Shown here: positions 34,149 through 45,220 of the stretch, in pieces
How positions within the stretch are numbered: position 1 is the stretch's first letter
Layout: the number at the start of each line of letters is the position of its first letter
Assembly: GCA_002286715.1 (NCBI GenBank)
Contig: NSJX01000007.1
Span: 942,569 to 1,006,568 of the forward strand
From: Dentipellis sp. KUC8613
Lineage: Eukaryota; Basidiomycota; Agaricomycetes; Russulales; Hericiaceae
Length of the DNA stretch: 64,000 bases
Direction of reading: 5' to 3'
Translations under genes and position numbers: made by a program
Notes under the pieces: model-generated
Database searches by the model: none
The model's input: the letters and a program-made list of their open reading frames with translations, nothing else
What the model was told of the DNA's origin: nothing

Positions 34149-34509
34149 CTTCGACGCATACGCGGTCGGACACGCACGATATATACCGATACCGATACTT
34201 TTATTTTTTCTTTTGCTTTGGGATTAGAGCGCGGGCACGGGCGTACGCGTACGCGCATTTGGGAGACTCGACTGGTCATGATCATATATGTACATCCACG
34301 CAATCACTCACGAAGAACTCCACTCACGGATCTCGCTGCTAGTTGGCATATCGTTATTATTCGGATAGAGACACGGTAACATCTGGCAACCGGTGCTGAC
34401 AAACGACCCGTAAATATGAATCTAGTACAAGTCCTTGGGACGGTATGGAAGCTGTCGAAGTCAAGATGGTAATACACGATGGTGAGAGGACATCCGGCCG
34501 CACTAATAC
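34149..34509. other. convergent intergenic region, no gene seen
   Basis: Between two converging BTB genes. Contains a GCGCGGGCACGGGCGTACGCGTACGCGC stretch near 34228-34256 described only as alternating purine-pyrimidine sequence. Confidence 0.35.
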
Positions 34510-35608
34510 TCAAGCAGTGGGACCATTGTCCCTATCCTTCGCCCAGGCGATGAATTTCCTCCATTCATCGTCCGGAATACCAAGCTCTCCCGGGACCCCC
34601 CTGAACCAGTCACGATACACATCCATCACCTCGCGATCCAGCTCCCCTACACAAGCCGCGCACACCTTCCCGTTCGGTGCCTCGTACTTGATCACCGTCA
34701 CCATGTCGAAGAGCAACTGCGGCAGTCCGTCTGAGTCCTGTATGATGTGCGGATGGTGTTGCAGCATATCCAGCAGAAACTCAAAAGAACAGCAGCGCGG
34801 CCGCGCGCCGAACGACCTCCCGTAGGAGAATCCCCGGAGGACCCGCCGCAGCTTCTCCTTGGATGTCTTGTTGTGCTCCAGCAGCGTATAGTATGCATGA
34901 CTGCTCGACGTATGCGTGAACCCCGGGGCGTAGGGGGAGTGCCGCCGCGGCTCGCTGGCCGCAAGGATGTCCGATTCAGGGATAAAAAGTGCGGCGTCCA
35001 CGATAGCGAGGCCCGCGAGGACGGTCATCTCCTGCCGCATCGCGAAGTTCACGACGTGCAGCGGGTTGTAGTTGCTCGGCATGATTGTATCGAGACCGTT
35101 CCACTTCTCGTACGCTTGTGCACGGTCATGGTAGTGCGACCGCAACGGCTCGAGGCAGCGCTCTTCTACGTATTTCACACCCAAGGGACGGGCGAACCGC
35201 AGATAGACACCCATGCCCTCCAGTGAGGTGGGCATTGGCCTGGACGGAAGGATGTAAGAGCATATGTCAGTAGACGGTGATGTGCGCAGCGATATCTTGT
35301 AGCGAATACCTCATGTGGCCCGACTTCAAGAAGTTCAGGAAGAAGTCAAGCATGGGTTGTGGTATATCTGTGATCTCGATAACCTGCCATCCTGGTGCAA
35401 TTCCGTCGCGGAGGATAGAGGGTAAGGGTTTGGAGAGAAGGTTGGCGAAATATGTCGAGTGCTCGGTAAGCAATCCCCTGTACACCCGATAGAATTTGGA
35501 GCCGCAAAAGAGAACGATGTTCCCGTCTTCGTACCACACCGAGCCTTTCTTCTCGCCCGGGATAGCGTTGGGATTGTCCAAGAACATTGGGAACTCGTCT
35601 ACGGTCAT
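34510..35608 (-). CDS. BTB/POZ domain protein 2, paralogue of the facing gene
   Basis: Exons 35310-35608 and 34510-35239, 342 aa from ATG 35608 (an in-frame ATG at 35875 would lengthen it with unconvincing sequence). The BTB part: GSVWYEDGNIVLFCGSKFYR, VYRGLLTEHSTYFANLLS. It has the same two-exon layout as the facing gene, with an intron at the same phase (2) close to the end of the BTB domain, the same NPLHVVNFAMRQEM block as HPLHVLNLAHEVNI, and a matching C-terminal Cys pair (KVCAACVGELDREVMDVYRD). Shared layout argues for an old duplication with inversion. Function unknown. Confidence 0.8.
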
Positions 35609-36427
35609 TGGAGGGAGAAGAGCAGTTCGGCGGGAAAGGGTTCGGCGCAGTATATGTGGAACCCGGCCTGGGCGTCTGGGTCGATGTGGGAATATTAGGA
35701 TGTTCAAATCTTTAGATGTCACCGTGTCCATGTGGTCTGAGCCGCGGTACAGAACACATATACGGATAGCTACGTCATCCAAGACTAACCTTGTGTATCG
35801 AAAGGACCGAATAGAGCGAGGGATCGCCCCTCTACTTCCTCGAGGTGGAGTCGGCTGATGAAGATATGACGACACGACGACTGACGCCGAGATTTGAGAG
35901 GTAAAGGAATGCTATATTCAGGCTGCAGGAGCACGACGATATGCCACGATTGGCGCGAGCGGTGCGACAACGCGCTGAGTATGAACCTCCGATGATAGCA
36001 TCCAAGAACAATTCTATTGAGTACCCGATGCTATTCCGTCCTGTGCAAGGGCCGGAAGCTCTTGCTGATGATCCCAGGATCATCGCTTGACCGCAGCTCG
36101 CAAGGGCCGGAGTACATGCGCTGTACTCTCAGGACGTAATGCCTATCCGAGTGAGAAGGCCCCCCGACGATGTACTATTACAACGCCCCGGAGCAGCTAC
36201 AAGAGATTGCTGAGACATTGACATAACAATAAAGCTATAATCGACGTACCGGTCTCACAGGGCACCCTGTAAGAGCGGTGAGATCGGTCGCGGCGCATGC
36301 TACAATGCTGTCAAGACATAATTTTATTAGCCACCCGTCGCGTTCAGAACAGGTGTCAAGACCACTCACAGCCGACGCATCAGATAACCCTCGCATCTCA
36401 AAATGATACACAGAGAAGCATGCTGGT
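35609..36427. other. intergenic, no gene seen
   Basis: 819 bp between the BTB gene start and the end of the membrane-protein gene, both on the minus strand. No exon supported. It contains a direct repeat GCAAGGGCCGGA (near 36044 and 36105) and an inverted repeat GATGATCC...GGATCATC near 36067-36085. Confidence 0.35.
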
Positions 36428-37661
36428 TCAGACACCTGCTTCGCTGTCCTTCAGCTGCACGATGCCGTTCTCATCTTTCCCATCGACGCGTACCTCCGCG
36501 TGCGGCTGTTCCAATTCGACACTGACGACGAACGTCGAGCTTGACCGTGGCGTTAGGAAGACGGGCAGCCCAGGTACGACGCGTTCCTCCTGTTCCTGCA
36601 TGTAACTCTCATCGGACTGCGGCCCGGCCTGGCCCGCACGCCAGTTCTCTGTGTTCGTCCAGACCGTCGCGAAGACCACGCCAAGGATTGTGACAAAGTT
36701 GTTGGTCAGGAAGATCTCCATGATATTCATGAAGGACGGGTTCGTCGCCATCAGCGCAATTTGCGCGATGTTCATGGTCACGCTGTAGAGGGGAGATCGG
36801 ACAAAAACAAATTCTGAACAGGTTTGCAAAAGACGCGTCCACGACTTACGGGAAGACATAGTTCCCGAGCGCGATTGCAAAAATAGCGGGAATTCTGTGT
36901 AGAACGTCTTCTGAGCGTTCATGGCACGTCAATCCTCGACAGGGGCTGATTGTGTGGGCTCAACTCACTGCTTGCACCAATGGCTCGCGCCCGCCTCTTG
37001 AGCCGACCGAGCTTATAGAGAAAAATGAGGCATACGTAGCTGCACGGTTGGTTAGCGGAAGCAAATATGCGCGAGAATGAAAGGCCACGTACGAGTTGTC
37101 CACCATCTGCAAGATAAGTGAGATGCAAAATAACGGCTTTGGCAGCCATATGGAATGTATCAGAATATCGAAATGGGTGAGGCCAGAGGTTGCACGATAG
37201 TAGAGAATGATTGACCCTGTGAGGGTGCCCAGCCGAGCGAATTTGCAAAGGACAGGAAACGCGATGATGACCAACAGCCGGCGACGTGTCGTGAGCATCG
37301 CGGGATAGAAGGCGAGCATGCGGAAGAACAGGATCGAGTCGATGAACACTGTGGGAATCAGTGTAAAGACCAGGGTAGTGAGTATAAGGGCCTTGTGCAC
37401 CGAGCCGTCGGGGCCGGTAATAGAGAGAAACATGAGTACAATGCAGAGGGTGGCTTCGCAGATGCCGATCGCGCACGCGACGAGGTTGAGGATGTAGACG
37501 GGGCGCGTACGCATGTGCGGGGGGCAGAGAACGACGAGGAATATGAGAACAGGGACGAGCATGCAGCCAAGGACGGCTGCGATAAGGATAACGCGGAGGA
37601 GGTGGGTGACGAGGCCCACGTCGGTCGCAGCGACCACGGGACGCAGGCTGTCGAGGGTCAT
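36428..37661 (-). CDS. seven-transmembrane (GPCR-like) membrane protein
   Basis: Exons 37093-37661, 36965-37039, 36850-36894, 36428-36782; 347 aa. Hydrophobic segments, in order: VILIAAVLGCMLVPVLIFLV, YILNLVACAIGICEATLCIV, LILTTLVFTLIPTVFIDSIL, LLVIIAFPVLCKFARLG, a segment near WLPKPLFCISLILQM, IPAIFAIALGNYVF, and FVTILGVVFATVW. Seven helices and a cytosolic acidic tail fit the orphan GPCR-like proteins of basidiomycetes, but no pheromone-receptor signature is evident. The donor of intron 2 (GTTGAG) is chosen because it alone keeps frame. Ligand and function unknown. Confidence 0.65.
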
Positions 37662-38167
37662 GAGGCCGAGGGAGGCGGGGGCGGCATGAGGAAGGAGAGA
37701 GCGGAGAGGAGACTCTTAAGGCTGTTGTTATTATTGTGCTGGACAGGCGGGCGCTGTGCTAGTGACTTGCTGTGACTGGCCTTGGGGGCTGTCGGCGGAG
37801 TACTAGTCGCTTACCTGCTCGCCCTTAATATCCAGATCATCATTTGGATCCCCGTATCGTCAAATGGAGTTAAATCACCCCGTAACGTTAACCCGTCTCG
37901 TCCACACGAAGTGTCAGTGAAGTGTCCTGTTCAACCCCGAATGGAAGGCCACCGCCTGCCGCTCCGGCGCGCCTATGCCGTCCTCAGCGAGCGCCCGACC
38001 ATGGCTGCGCCGCACCCCGCGGCACATACCGCCTGCGCATGCCGTCTGCACACGAATCGTGCGCTTACATAGTCCTACAGTGTACTTGCACTTCTGAACC
38101 CATCCTGCAATAAATCATCTAGCCCGTAACTGTTGACGCAGACTTACGGCGTCCCACGAAGCGAAAC
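37662..38167. promoter_or_regulatory. divergent intergenic region
   Basis: Separates the membrane-protein gene (minus) from the SEC14-like gene (plus); must hold both promoters. No ORF with coding character. Confidence 0.35.
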
Positions 38168-41100
38168 ATGCCAGCGGGTGCCGAATACCTATCTTCCCAA
38201 CAGCAGGATGCACTCCGCATGCTACGCGAAGGACTGGAGCAAGACGCCGTCTTCCGCCCTGGGGACTCGCTCGGTCGGGACGACGCCTCGCTTCTGTGCG
38301 TGCTCTCACCGCTTCTGATGTCATACTTGACTCAGCGCTAGCCGCCCTCCCAGACGGTTTCTGCGCGCGCGTAACTTTACAGCGGATTCCGAAAAGGTTG
38401 GCGGGACGCGTTTTCAACTTTTTTTGTGCGATGCTCGGCTCCGAGGCTGATGGGACTGTTCTGGTCACGTGGACGGTCCGTGAGAGTGTCCGGAGACATC
38501 TGACGAGACCGCTCGACAGCCACAGCGATTGATGAGACAGAAGAAAAGAACTCTGAGTGGGAGTCGAACAAAAAGGCTCCGCCGACGAGTGACAGCACAT
38601 TGGCCGCTAGGCCATAGTGTCATCTTCTAAAGACCCTTCACACACTACATGACGAGCTCATCGAGTCTCGAACACCCAGAATCTTCAGCAAACAACAACG
38701 CACAAGCTATCCAAACCCCAACAAATCACAGAACGACAAAAACTGATTAAGATAGACACGACAAAAAAAAGCAACAGGAATGAGCTCAAGTAGCAACCAC
38801 ACAACAAACACTAAAGAAGTAGCGACAAAACAGAAGCAACACAACAGACACAACGAGCAAATCATGTACCATGCAAACAATAACCAGAAGATGACACCAT
38901 GGCCTAGCGGCCAATGTGCTGTCACTCGTCGGCGGAGCCTTTTTGTTTGACTCCCACTCAGAGTTCTTTTCTTCTGTCTCATCAATCGCTGTGGCTGTCG
39001 AGCGGTCTCGTCAGATGTCTCCGGACACTCTCACGGACCGTCCACGCGACCAGAACAGTCCCATCAGCCTCGGAGCCGAGCATCGCACAAAAAAAGTTGA
39101 AAACACGTCCCGCCAACCTTTTCGGAATCCGCTGTAACATGCAGCAGAGCGAGAAACAGATTCACGACTGTCTGGAGTGGAGGCGGACGTGCGAAGGTGT
39201 GGGCATCGATGAATTGTACCGCTCTTTGGATCCGTATAATGTATTATGTGGGCCAAGCTAATTCATCCTCCTGACGTCACATATTAACTGCTGCGTGTTT
39301 TCTTATGTAGTACAGCTGGTTGCGTTGGGTTTGGAAAACGTGTTTCCCGCGCGTTGGGAAATTTGAAAAATCAGAAAATATAAGAAAATCGAAAAATTTG
39401 CAGAACATTGCTAGGTGTTGTTCTATGCTGTAGTTCATAGGCTGGTTTGTCTGGGGGATCTCTCTCTGATTCATATATGCCCGAAATCCTCATTTTAGAT
39501 AACATCGGGTAAGCACACTTGCCACGTCAGGCTCGCGCTGGGAAGTGATAGGACCCCCCCTAATACCTATATGAGGCCTGGGACAAAATCCAGGCGTTTT
39601 TCCCAGTTTCGTCCGGACACTTTTTTCGGTCATTTCAGTCGAAATTCGTCCGTATGGTACGTGGCCTCGGTGAAAGTCCCATTTTCGTCCGTGAATTTGT
39701 ACTAGGCCTTGGAAATCTCTAATTTTTCTTCTCTACGCCTCAGGTAGGCGCAGAGCATGAATGGGCTGTGTGCGCCACACCCCCAAGCCTTCTGAGAGCC
39801 CACAAAATTATTGCGGGTCGATTGAATCACAGGTCACGTGTATGATCTTCACGAAAATGTTATGGGTTGAATTAGGTCTCACCACAGCAGAGGACATACA
39901 CAGAGCAGACAGATATTATAGTTATCTTCTGTAGGTCATCCCAAGGGCAGTGGTATACAAAACTTCGACGACTTTGACAGTGATCACAATGGGGGTTCGA
40001 ACGCACGCCTCTGGAAACCAAAAATAGAAACATGCTTGGCATTAGCCGCTTGACTATATGGGCTTTCAGGAATTTCACAAGTGGTGTATTATATAGAGTC
40101 AAATCATCATTAGTGCACCTCGCCGTGCTGTGTACAACCCGCGGGAGGATCGTTACCGGTGGCTGGCGTCCCTTCTGGGCCTCACTCCGCCATAACACCT
40201 CGCAAAATCCTGTCGACGAAATCCGTCCGTGTGCGGCCCAGGCCTCCCTGGTGATCCCATTTTCGTCCGTGAATTTGACCCAGGCATGCGCCCCAAATGT
40301 GCCCAAATCCGTCCGTTTTGACCGTGACCTCCGGCCAAAATTCGCCCAAATCCGTCCGTCGGCCGCCCAGGCCTTACATAGGTATTAGGGGGGGTCCTGA
40401 AGTGATCAGCACATAAAACGAATGTCATTGACATCATCATAGAATAGAGAGTGATCAAAATGACTATTCTACTTGAAATGCAAGTTGCGAGACCTGCAGT
40501 GCTCGGTGTCAGCATCCACACGTGTGAGCTGAGGGGTCTCGAGGCGAAGGTCATTCGTTGGCACGATGGTTGGCGCATTCTCGCTGCAGAGTCGTTCTAA
40601 GAATCTGCTTGAGTCTAGAAATGATGTGAGCTGCTGAACGACGTATTTTGATGTAGTGTATCGGATCGTGACCATCGTGCAGCGACGATGTCGAAGGAGA
40701 GGCAGGGTGCGGTACACGCCAGAGCTCTGCCACGCCCTTCAAGTTCTTCGTTTTATAGTGTCGAACCCTGGCGTTGCCTGCGTATGCCCCATGGTAACCT
40801 CCAGGCAAGTCATTTTTTGCTGAAACTATGTGAGTGAGAAAATTGTGCGAGCAGTGTTGCCACGCACCATAACACCCGATGAAATCCCAGCAACAACGCC
40901 CTCTCGTCGACATTTGTCTTGAATTCAATACAGTTTTGTGCAACTGGGAATGACTTGAAGAGTTTCTAGAGCTCAGGACGGCGCAGATCGCTCGGTTGCT
41001 GCAAGGGAATTGATACTCGCTTGTGGACGTCATTTTACTCTGTTGAGCTACGGCCCTGCAGGGAAAGCAACAATACACCTGCTATCCATAGATGCTTTGT

Positions 41101-42357
41101 ATCCAAGATGCAGCATATTATCGAAAAAAGGGGGGAAGGCATAGTGTGTGTGTTCCAGGACCTCAGGTTGTAAGGCAGCAAAGATCACTGCCAACGCGCC
41201 TGCCACAACCGTACACGTTGATGCACTACCTAGCACATTCATTCATCGAGAATCAACACGGCGCTGCATTCAAGCAATTTGTACGGTCTTCTGCGGTGTT
41301 TCTTATGGCTCAGAACACTGCTACAGTGATTTTTCTAATTCTCTCATTTTACCGATTTTTCGAATTTCCCGACGCGCGGGAAACGCGTTTTCCAAACCCA
41401 ACGCAACCAGCTGTACCCCGAACGCGAGGATGTCTTTAAATGCTGGCCTATGTGGTTCCACAAGGTGAGCGTCGTGCTCTTCGGCCCGGTGGTGTGCACA
41501 CCTTACTGACGATGCCCTGCACCTCACAAGACGGACAAAATAGGTGCCCGCTGTCACACATCTGTAGCTGTCAGCGCCGCCCTTACTTGCCGATCCCGTC
41601 TTGTTCACTCCCTTGAAAGGTCGTCCCCTGAATGTCCATTTCTTCGGAGGCATCAACATGCCTGAACTCTACAAGTCCGTCTCGCCGGAACGGCACTGGC
41701 AGACCGTGCTTGTCAACGCAGAGTCGCTCACCCGCGAGGCGCTGCCCGCAGCCTCCGCATCGGCTGGTCAGCATGTTGACCAGACGCTCGTCGTCGTAGA
41801 CCTCAAAGGGTTCGGGTACGTGACGCCGATGGTCGCACACGTTCATGTCACTCAAGCAGCCGTGAACTGCACCGCAGGTTACAGCAATTCTGGCAGATGA
41901 AGGGGCTCGTCCGCCGCTCCTTCCAGATCTCGCAGGACTACTTTCCCGAGACGTAAGTGCCACAAGTCCCGTATGGTCCCTGTTCGCTATCAAGTCGCCT
42001 TTTAGCATGGGTCAGCTGGCTATTATAAACGCCCCCATGTCGTTCACCGCCATCTGGGCGGTCGTCAAACCCTGGCTTTCCGCAGAGACGTGCGAGAAGA
42101 TCTCGATCCTCGGCTCAGATTACCAGGAAGTCCTATTGTATCTCGTCGAAGCGGAGAACCTCCCAGCATCGCTGGGCGGAAAGTGCACATGTTCGCATGC
42201 AGGCGGCTGTCATCTGAGCTGCGCCGGTCCCTGGATGGACGGGCGTGAAGAGCCGCGCGAGAAGTGGCTGAATGGCGAAGCCGACGACCTTGGGGTGCAG
42301 TGGCAGCCGCAGCAAGGAAAGTTAGATGACCCTCAGGGTGGCGCTACCAAGCTCTAA
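38168..42357 (+). CDS. SEC14-like phosphatidylinositol/phosphatidylcholine transfer protein carrying two transposon insertions
   Basis: Host exon segments 38168-38295, 38354-38379 plus 39137-39240, then (after host intron 39241-39310) 39311-39312 plus 41416-41464, 41531-41543, 41620-41815, 41878-41952, 42006-42357 make a continuous 314-aa protein once the insertions are skipped. Visible motifs: LLRFLRARNF (CRAL-TRIO N), DCLEWRRTCEGVGIDELYRS, PEREDVFKCWPMWFHKTDK, TLVVVDLKGFGLQQFWQMK, FQISQDYFPETMGQLAIINA, LGSDYQEVLLYLVEAENLP, GGKCTCSHAGGC. These are the SEC14 core; length matches the yeast protein. Whether the gene still works depends on splicing of the insertions; see findings. Coding sequence downstream of the insertions shows no stops. 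Confidence 0.75.
38378..39136. mobile_element. TA-flanked foldback-like element (copy E2) with 249-bp terminal inverted repeats
   Basis: Left arm 38380-38628 and right arm 38886-39134 are inverted copies of equal length with only a handful of mismatches by eye, around a 257-bp centre. Ends start CAGCGGATTCCGAAAAGGTT inward; TA at both flanks (38378-38379, 39135-39136). The first ~30 bp resemble the ends of E1. Inserted in an exon of the SEC14-like gene directly after the codon for Phe in LRARNF. No transposase. Confidence 0.85.
39311..41415. mobile_element. TA-flanked DNA element (copy E3), 2.1 kb, at an intron-exon border
   Basis: Inverted ends at 39313 and 41413 begin CAGCTGGTTGCGTTGGGTTT and match for about 65 bp (a few mismatches), with TA on both sides (39311-39312, 41414-41415) and GAAAAATC-type subterminal runs as in E1. 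It sits two bases into a SEC14 exon: the host intron ends TATGTAG at 39310 and TA of the next codon follows. Without the nested hAT-like element and its duplication it would be about 1.24 kb, close to E1. No transposase frame is recognised; a frame at 40551-41078 minus is not identified. Confidence 0.85.
39542..40406. mobile_element. hAT-like non-autonomous element nested in E3, 8-bp duplication
   Basis: Element 39550-40398 (849 bp) has inverted ends AGGACCCCCCCTAATACCTA with further matching into AGGCCTGG, flanked by a perfect 8-bp direct repeat GAAGTGAT (39542-39549, 40399-40406). Subterminal copies of TTCGTCCG and TCCGTCCG occur several times near each end (for example 39612, 39644, 39689, 40208, 40265, 40310, 40353), as hAT transposase-binding arrays do. 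No transposase frame. Confidence 0.85.
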
Positions 42358-42653
42358 GGCGCTATAGATAGCGGCGGCGGCCAGTAAGCCGCGGAGAATG
42401 GTGCAGAAGACATTTCAGTTGCTTCGCCAGCAGAAGTTGCCTCATTATGAACATCCGTACATAGCATAGGAAGACCATCCACTGTATTTTATCACAACTG
42501 CGTCCTGTTCCTGGATGCCTTTCTGTACTCTATCTGATAGATGTCGAACTGGTGCAATGCACCCGGGCACAACAACACCACGCGTGGCGCGCGATCATGC
42601 AGTGGAGACAACTCAATTAAAGGGCGTACAAGTTACAGAAGTAGGAAATGTCC

Positions 42654-43983
42654 TCAGAAAATGGGTATATAGTCCTGAATCCGGTCCCGAGCCTCCTGTG
42701 CGATGCACTCCGCAATCCACGTCAGATTCCGAATCTCCTGCTCCTTCAGCTTGAAGTACGCGTAGAACACGCCGTACTGGAACTGCTGAAGGAATGCCAG
42801 CTTGTTGAGATGCACCTCGGCGACGAAGAACTTGTCCTCCAACGCCGCCGCAACGCCCGCGTCGCCGTCCTCGCCTCCCCCAGCGGCAGCTCCGCTGGGC
42901 GAGTCGAAGAACGCGCGGTACTCGGACACGCTCTCACAGACGGCGCGCACCTGATCAATTTCGTCGGCCTTGGCAAGCTGATTGTTGCCCTCAGGGAAAA
43001 GGCGGCCGATGGTTGGGAAGAGCCGTGCGCGCTGTTCTTTCGAAAGCTCTGTCCCGAAGGAGTTGATCGTGATGTTGATCGTGCGACGGTCGGCTTCGAA
43101 CGAAAGTATGCGAGACGTGACATCGGCCGCGGGTCCGCCAACGGAGACACAGAACGCGTGGAAGTCCTCGAGGTAGGCTTTGTAGAGCGTGTTGCGGATG
43201 ATTTCGATGTTGAGGTCGTCAAGGTCGGCCGCTGACAGACACTCGCGGAAATACGGCGCTACAGGGTCCTGTAGGTGAGAATACATGTGCACTACAGTAA
43301 TATTGTGACATACCCAATGGCGTTTCTACCAAGACAGTTTGGTAGAGCTCCTCGACGTTGGTGGCAACGCAGAGGGCCGGCATGCTCTCGAACCATCCCA
43401 GTGGGTGACAGCGTTCCAAGAGCTCATGCGTGTCTCGTTCGTGGAGCGTGCCGGTGATGAGCAGCACAACATTGTCAATCATATAGCCGTACCTATTCGG
43501 CAAAGCCAGCGCTTCTGTTCTAGGTCATTGATCATGACGGAGGGTAGGTGCAACATACGTGATGTAGTCAAGGAACTTGCTCAATGGTTCCACGGCATTG
43601 CTTCTAATGTAATTGAATTGGTCGACTAGGATCTGTGTCGCCTTGTCTGCAATGGTAGACGTCGATATGGGTAGCGGTTCATTCGAGAGGAAGTTGCCGT
43701 AGTCCGTGGTCGACAGCTGCGTGCGGAAGTCTGGACATCGCGTCATAGATCACGCTCAGCAACCTTGAGTCTCTCTGCCATATGTGCGGGCACGCACCTT
43801 CGAGGTTCTCGCATTGGGTGAGGTTGGTGTAGTGAGACTGTGTCAGAAGCCCCGCCTTGTACCCTCTGATGATTCCCTCGAGAAAGCCACTATTAACCTG
43901 CACACGCAATGAACTATGTCAATCAGGCTCTAGGACACCGACACACGAAGAGCGGGGCTTACATTAAAGAAAAGAGCCTCCAT
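42654..43983 (-). CDS. VMA6: V-type ATPase V0 subunit d (Vma6)
   Basis: Exons 43963-43983, 43798-43897, 43559-43730, 43314-43492, 42654-43258; 358 aa. Starts [20 protein letters not shown], the family N terminus, and includes [74 protein letters not shown] and the C terminus [20 protein letters not shown]. Subunit d is the peripheral V0 protein that couples the rotor stalk to the proteolipid ring on vacuole and endosome membranes. A Gly/Ala/acidic insert of about 18 residues ([16 protein letters not shown]) makes it slightly longer than the yeast protein. Divergent from VMA11. Confidence 0.93.
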
Positions 43984-44198
43984 GGCGAGAGTGCGTACAC
44001 AGTCGAACGTCGTCACGTCCGCAGCGTCCTCGGCCGTTTCAAACACCGCGCCGAACCGGCCCAATATGGAAGGTGCGCGCCTGCCGTCTCCGCCACCACG
44101 ACCTACGAGTCGGACCGTGCAGTGACCGCCGCCATCATCGACCTTTACATATTCCCTCCCCCCCGCATCGGCGTATACCCCTTACAATCATTTCTGAA
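43984..44198. promoter_or_regulatory. bidirectional promoter between VMA6 and VMA11
   Basis: 215 bp between the two start codons. GC-rich without clear TATA boxes; a pyrimidine tract (44154-44166) precedes the VMA11 ATG. Shared control of two subunits of the same complex is an inference from layout. Confidence 0.6.
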
Positions 44199-45062
44199 AT
44201 GTCGTTCTGCCCCCCGTACGCGCCGTTCTTCGGCTTCGCTGGAGTCGCATCATCTGTGAGTTCCCCTGAGCTGTGCACCTCCCAACTGCGCTTACCGTGT
44301 CGCGTTGGATTGTAGATGATATTCAGCAGTACGTGGTCTTCACATCTAGCGCTATGCGTCGTCATGTACTCATCAGCTCTGCAGCTATTGGTGCTGCATA
44401 TGGAACCTCGAAGGCTGGCATTGGCATTGCTGGACTCGGGCAGTTCAAGCCTGAGTTGATCATGAAGGTGCGTGTTCTCTAGGTGCTGCTTTATTCATCA
44501 CTAATCATGGAGTATATGCCAGTCTCTCATCCCCGTCGTCATGTCTGGTATCATTGCTGTCTACGGACTGGTCGTCTCTGTCCTGATTGCAGGAGGGCGT
44601 AAGTCACATCTCACCGTTTGCGCGTCTATGCGTCTGCGCATCCTTCCATTTGCTGTTCAACACAATTAATTTGACACACTCTTGCCCAGTTGATCCCTCG
44701 CGAGACTATCCGTTATTCGCTGGCTTTGTCCATCTTGGTGCAGGCCTTGCCTGTGGCTTCACTGGCCTTGCCGCGGGATACGCAATTGGGATCGTCGGAG
44801 ACTCTGTAAGTCATACGCATGTGCTCGCCCATTCGAGGTAACTCATAGCCACCTTCCCAAGTGTGTTCGTGCATATGTCCACGAGTCTCGAGTCTTTGTT
44901 TCTATGGTTCTTATTCTCATTTTCGCTGAAGTGTTGGGCCTGTATGGGTATGTCGAGAATTCATCATTTACAATAACCCCATCTTAATCAAAACCTTTCT
45001 TTTGTAGGTTGATCGTGGCACTCATCATGAACACCAGAGCAACAGAAGCGAAGTGTTCATGA
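44199..45062 (+). CDS. VMA11: V-type ATPase proteolipid subunit c' (Vma11)
   Basis: Seven exons: 44199-44255, 44316-44328 (13 nt), 44385-44467, 44523-44598, 44690-44805, 44862-44947, 45008-45062; 161 aa. Four membrane helices of the V0 ring. [64 protein letters not shown] and the helix [18 protein letters not shown] (the Glu in [10 protein letters not shown] is the proton-carrying residue). The stretch [17 protein letters not shown] and the DPSRDYPLF loop match c' (Vma11) better than c (Vma3), a paralogue call made from memory of the family. A 13-nt second exon is required by frame. Confidence 0.88.
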
Positions 45063-45220
45063 TCATCCCTCCTCCGCAGACCCGACATCATCGCCAGATC
45101 CTATGTACATACACAACTACGGTGGTTGTACTAATCGTTACACGCGCGCGAAAAATCTTAAAATGCACGGTTACAGTTAGTCTGAGCTAGAGACCATGTG
45201 AGAGGACACATCGCAGCACT

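Noticed and set aside
38540..38625. Possible tRNA gene on the minus strand of E2 (A-box and B-box like words), mirrored at 38890-38975
   Set aside because: The T-stem and acceptor stem do not pair and there is no plausible anticodon arm; the sequence belongs to the transposon arm.
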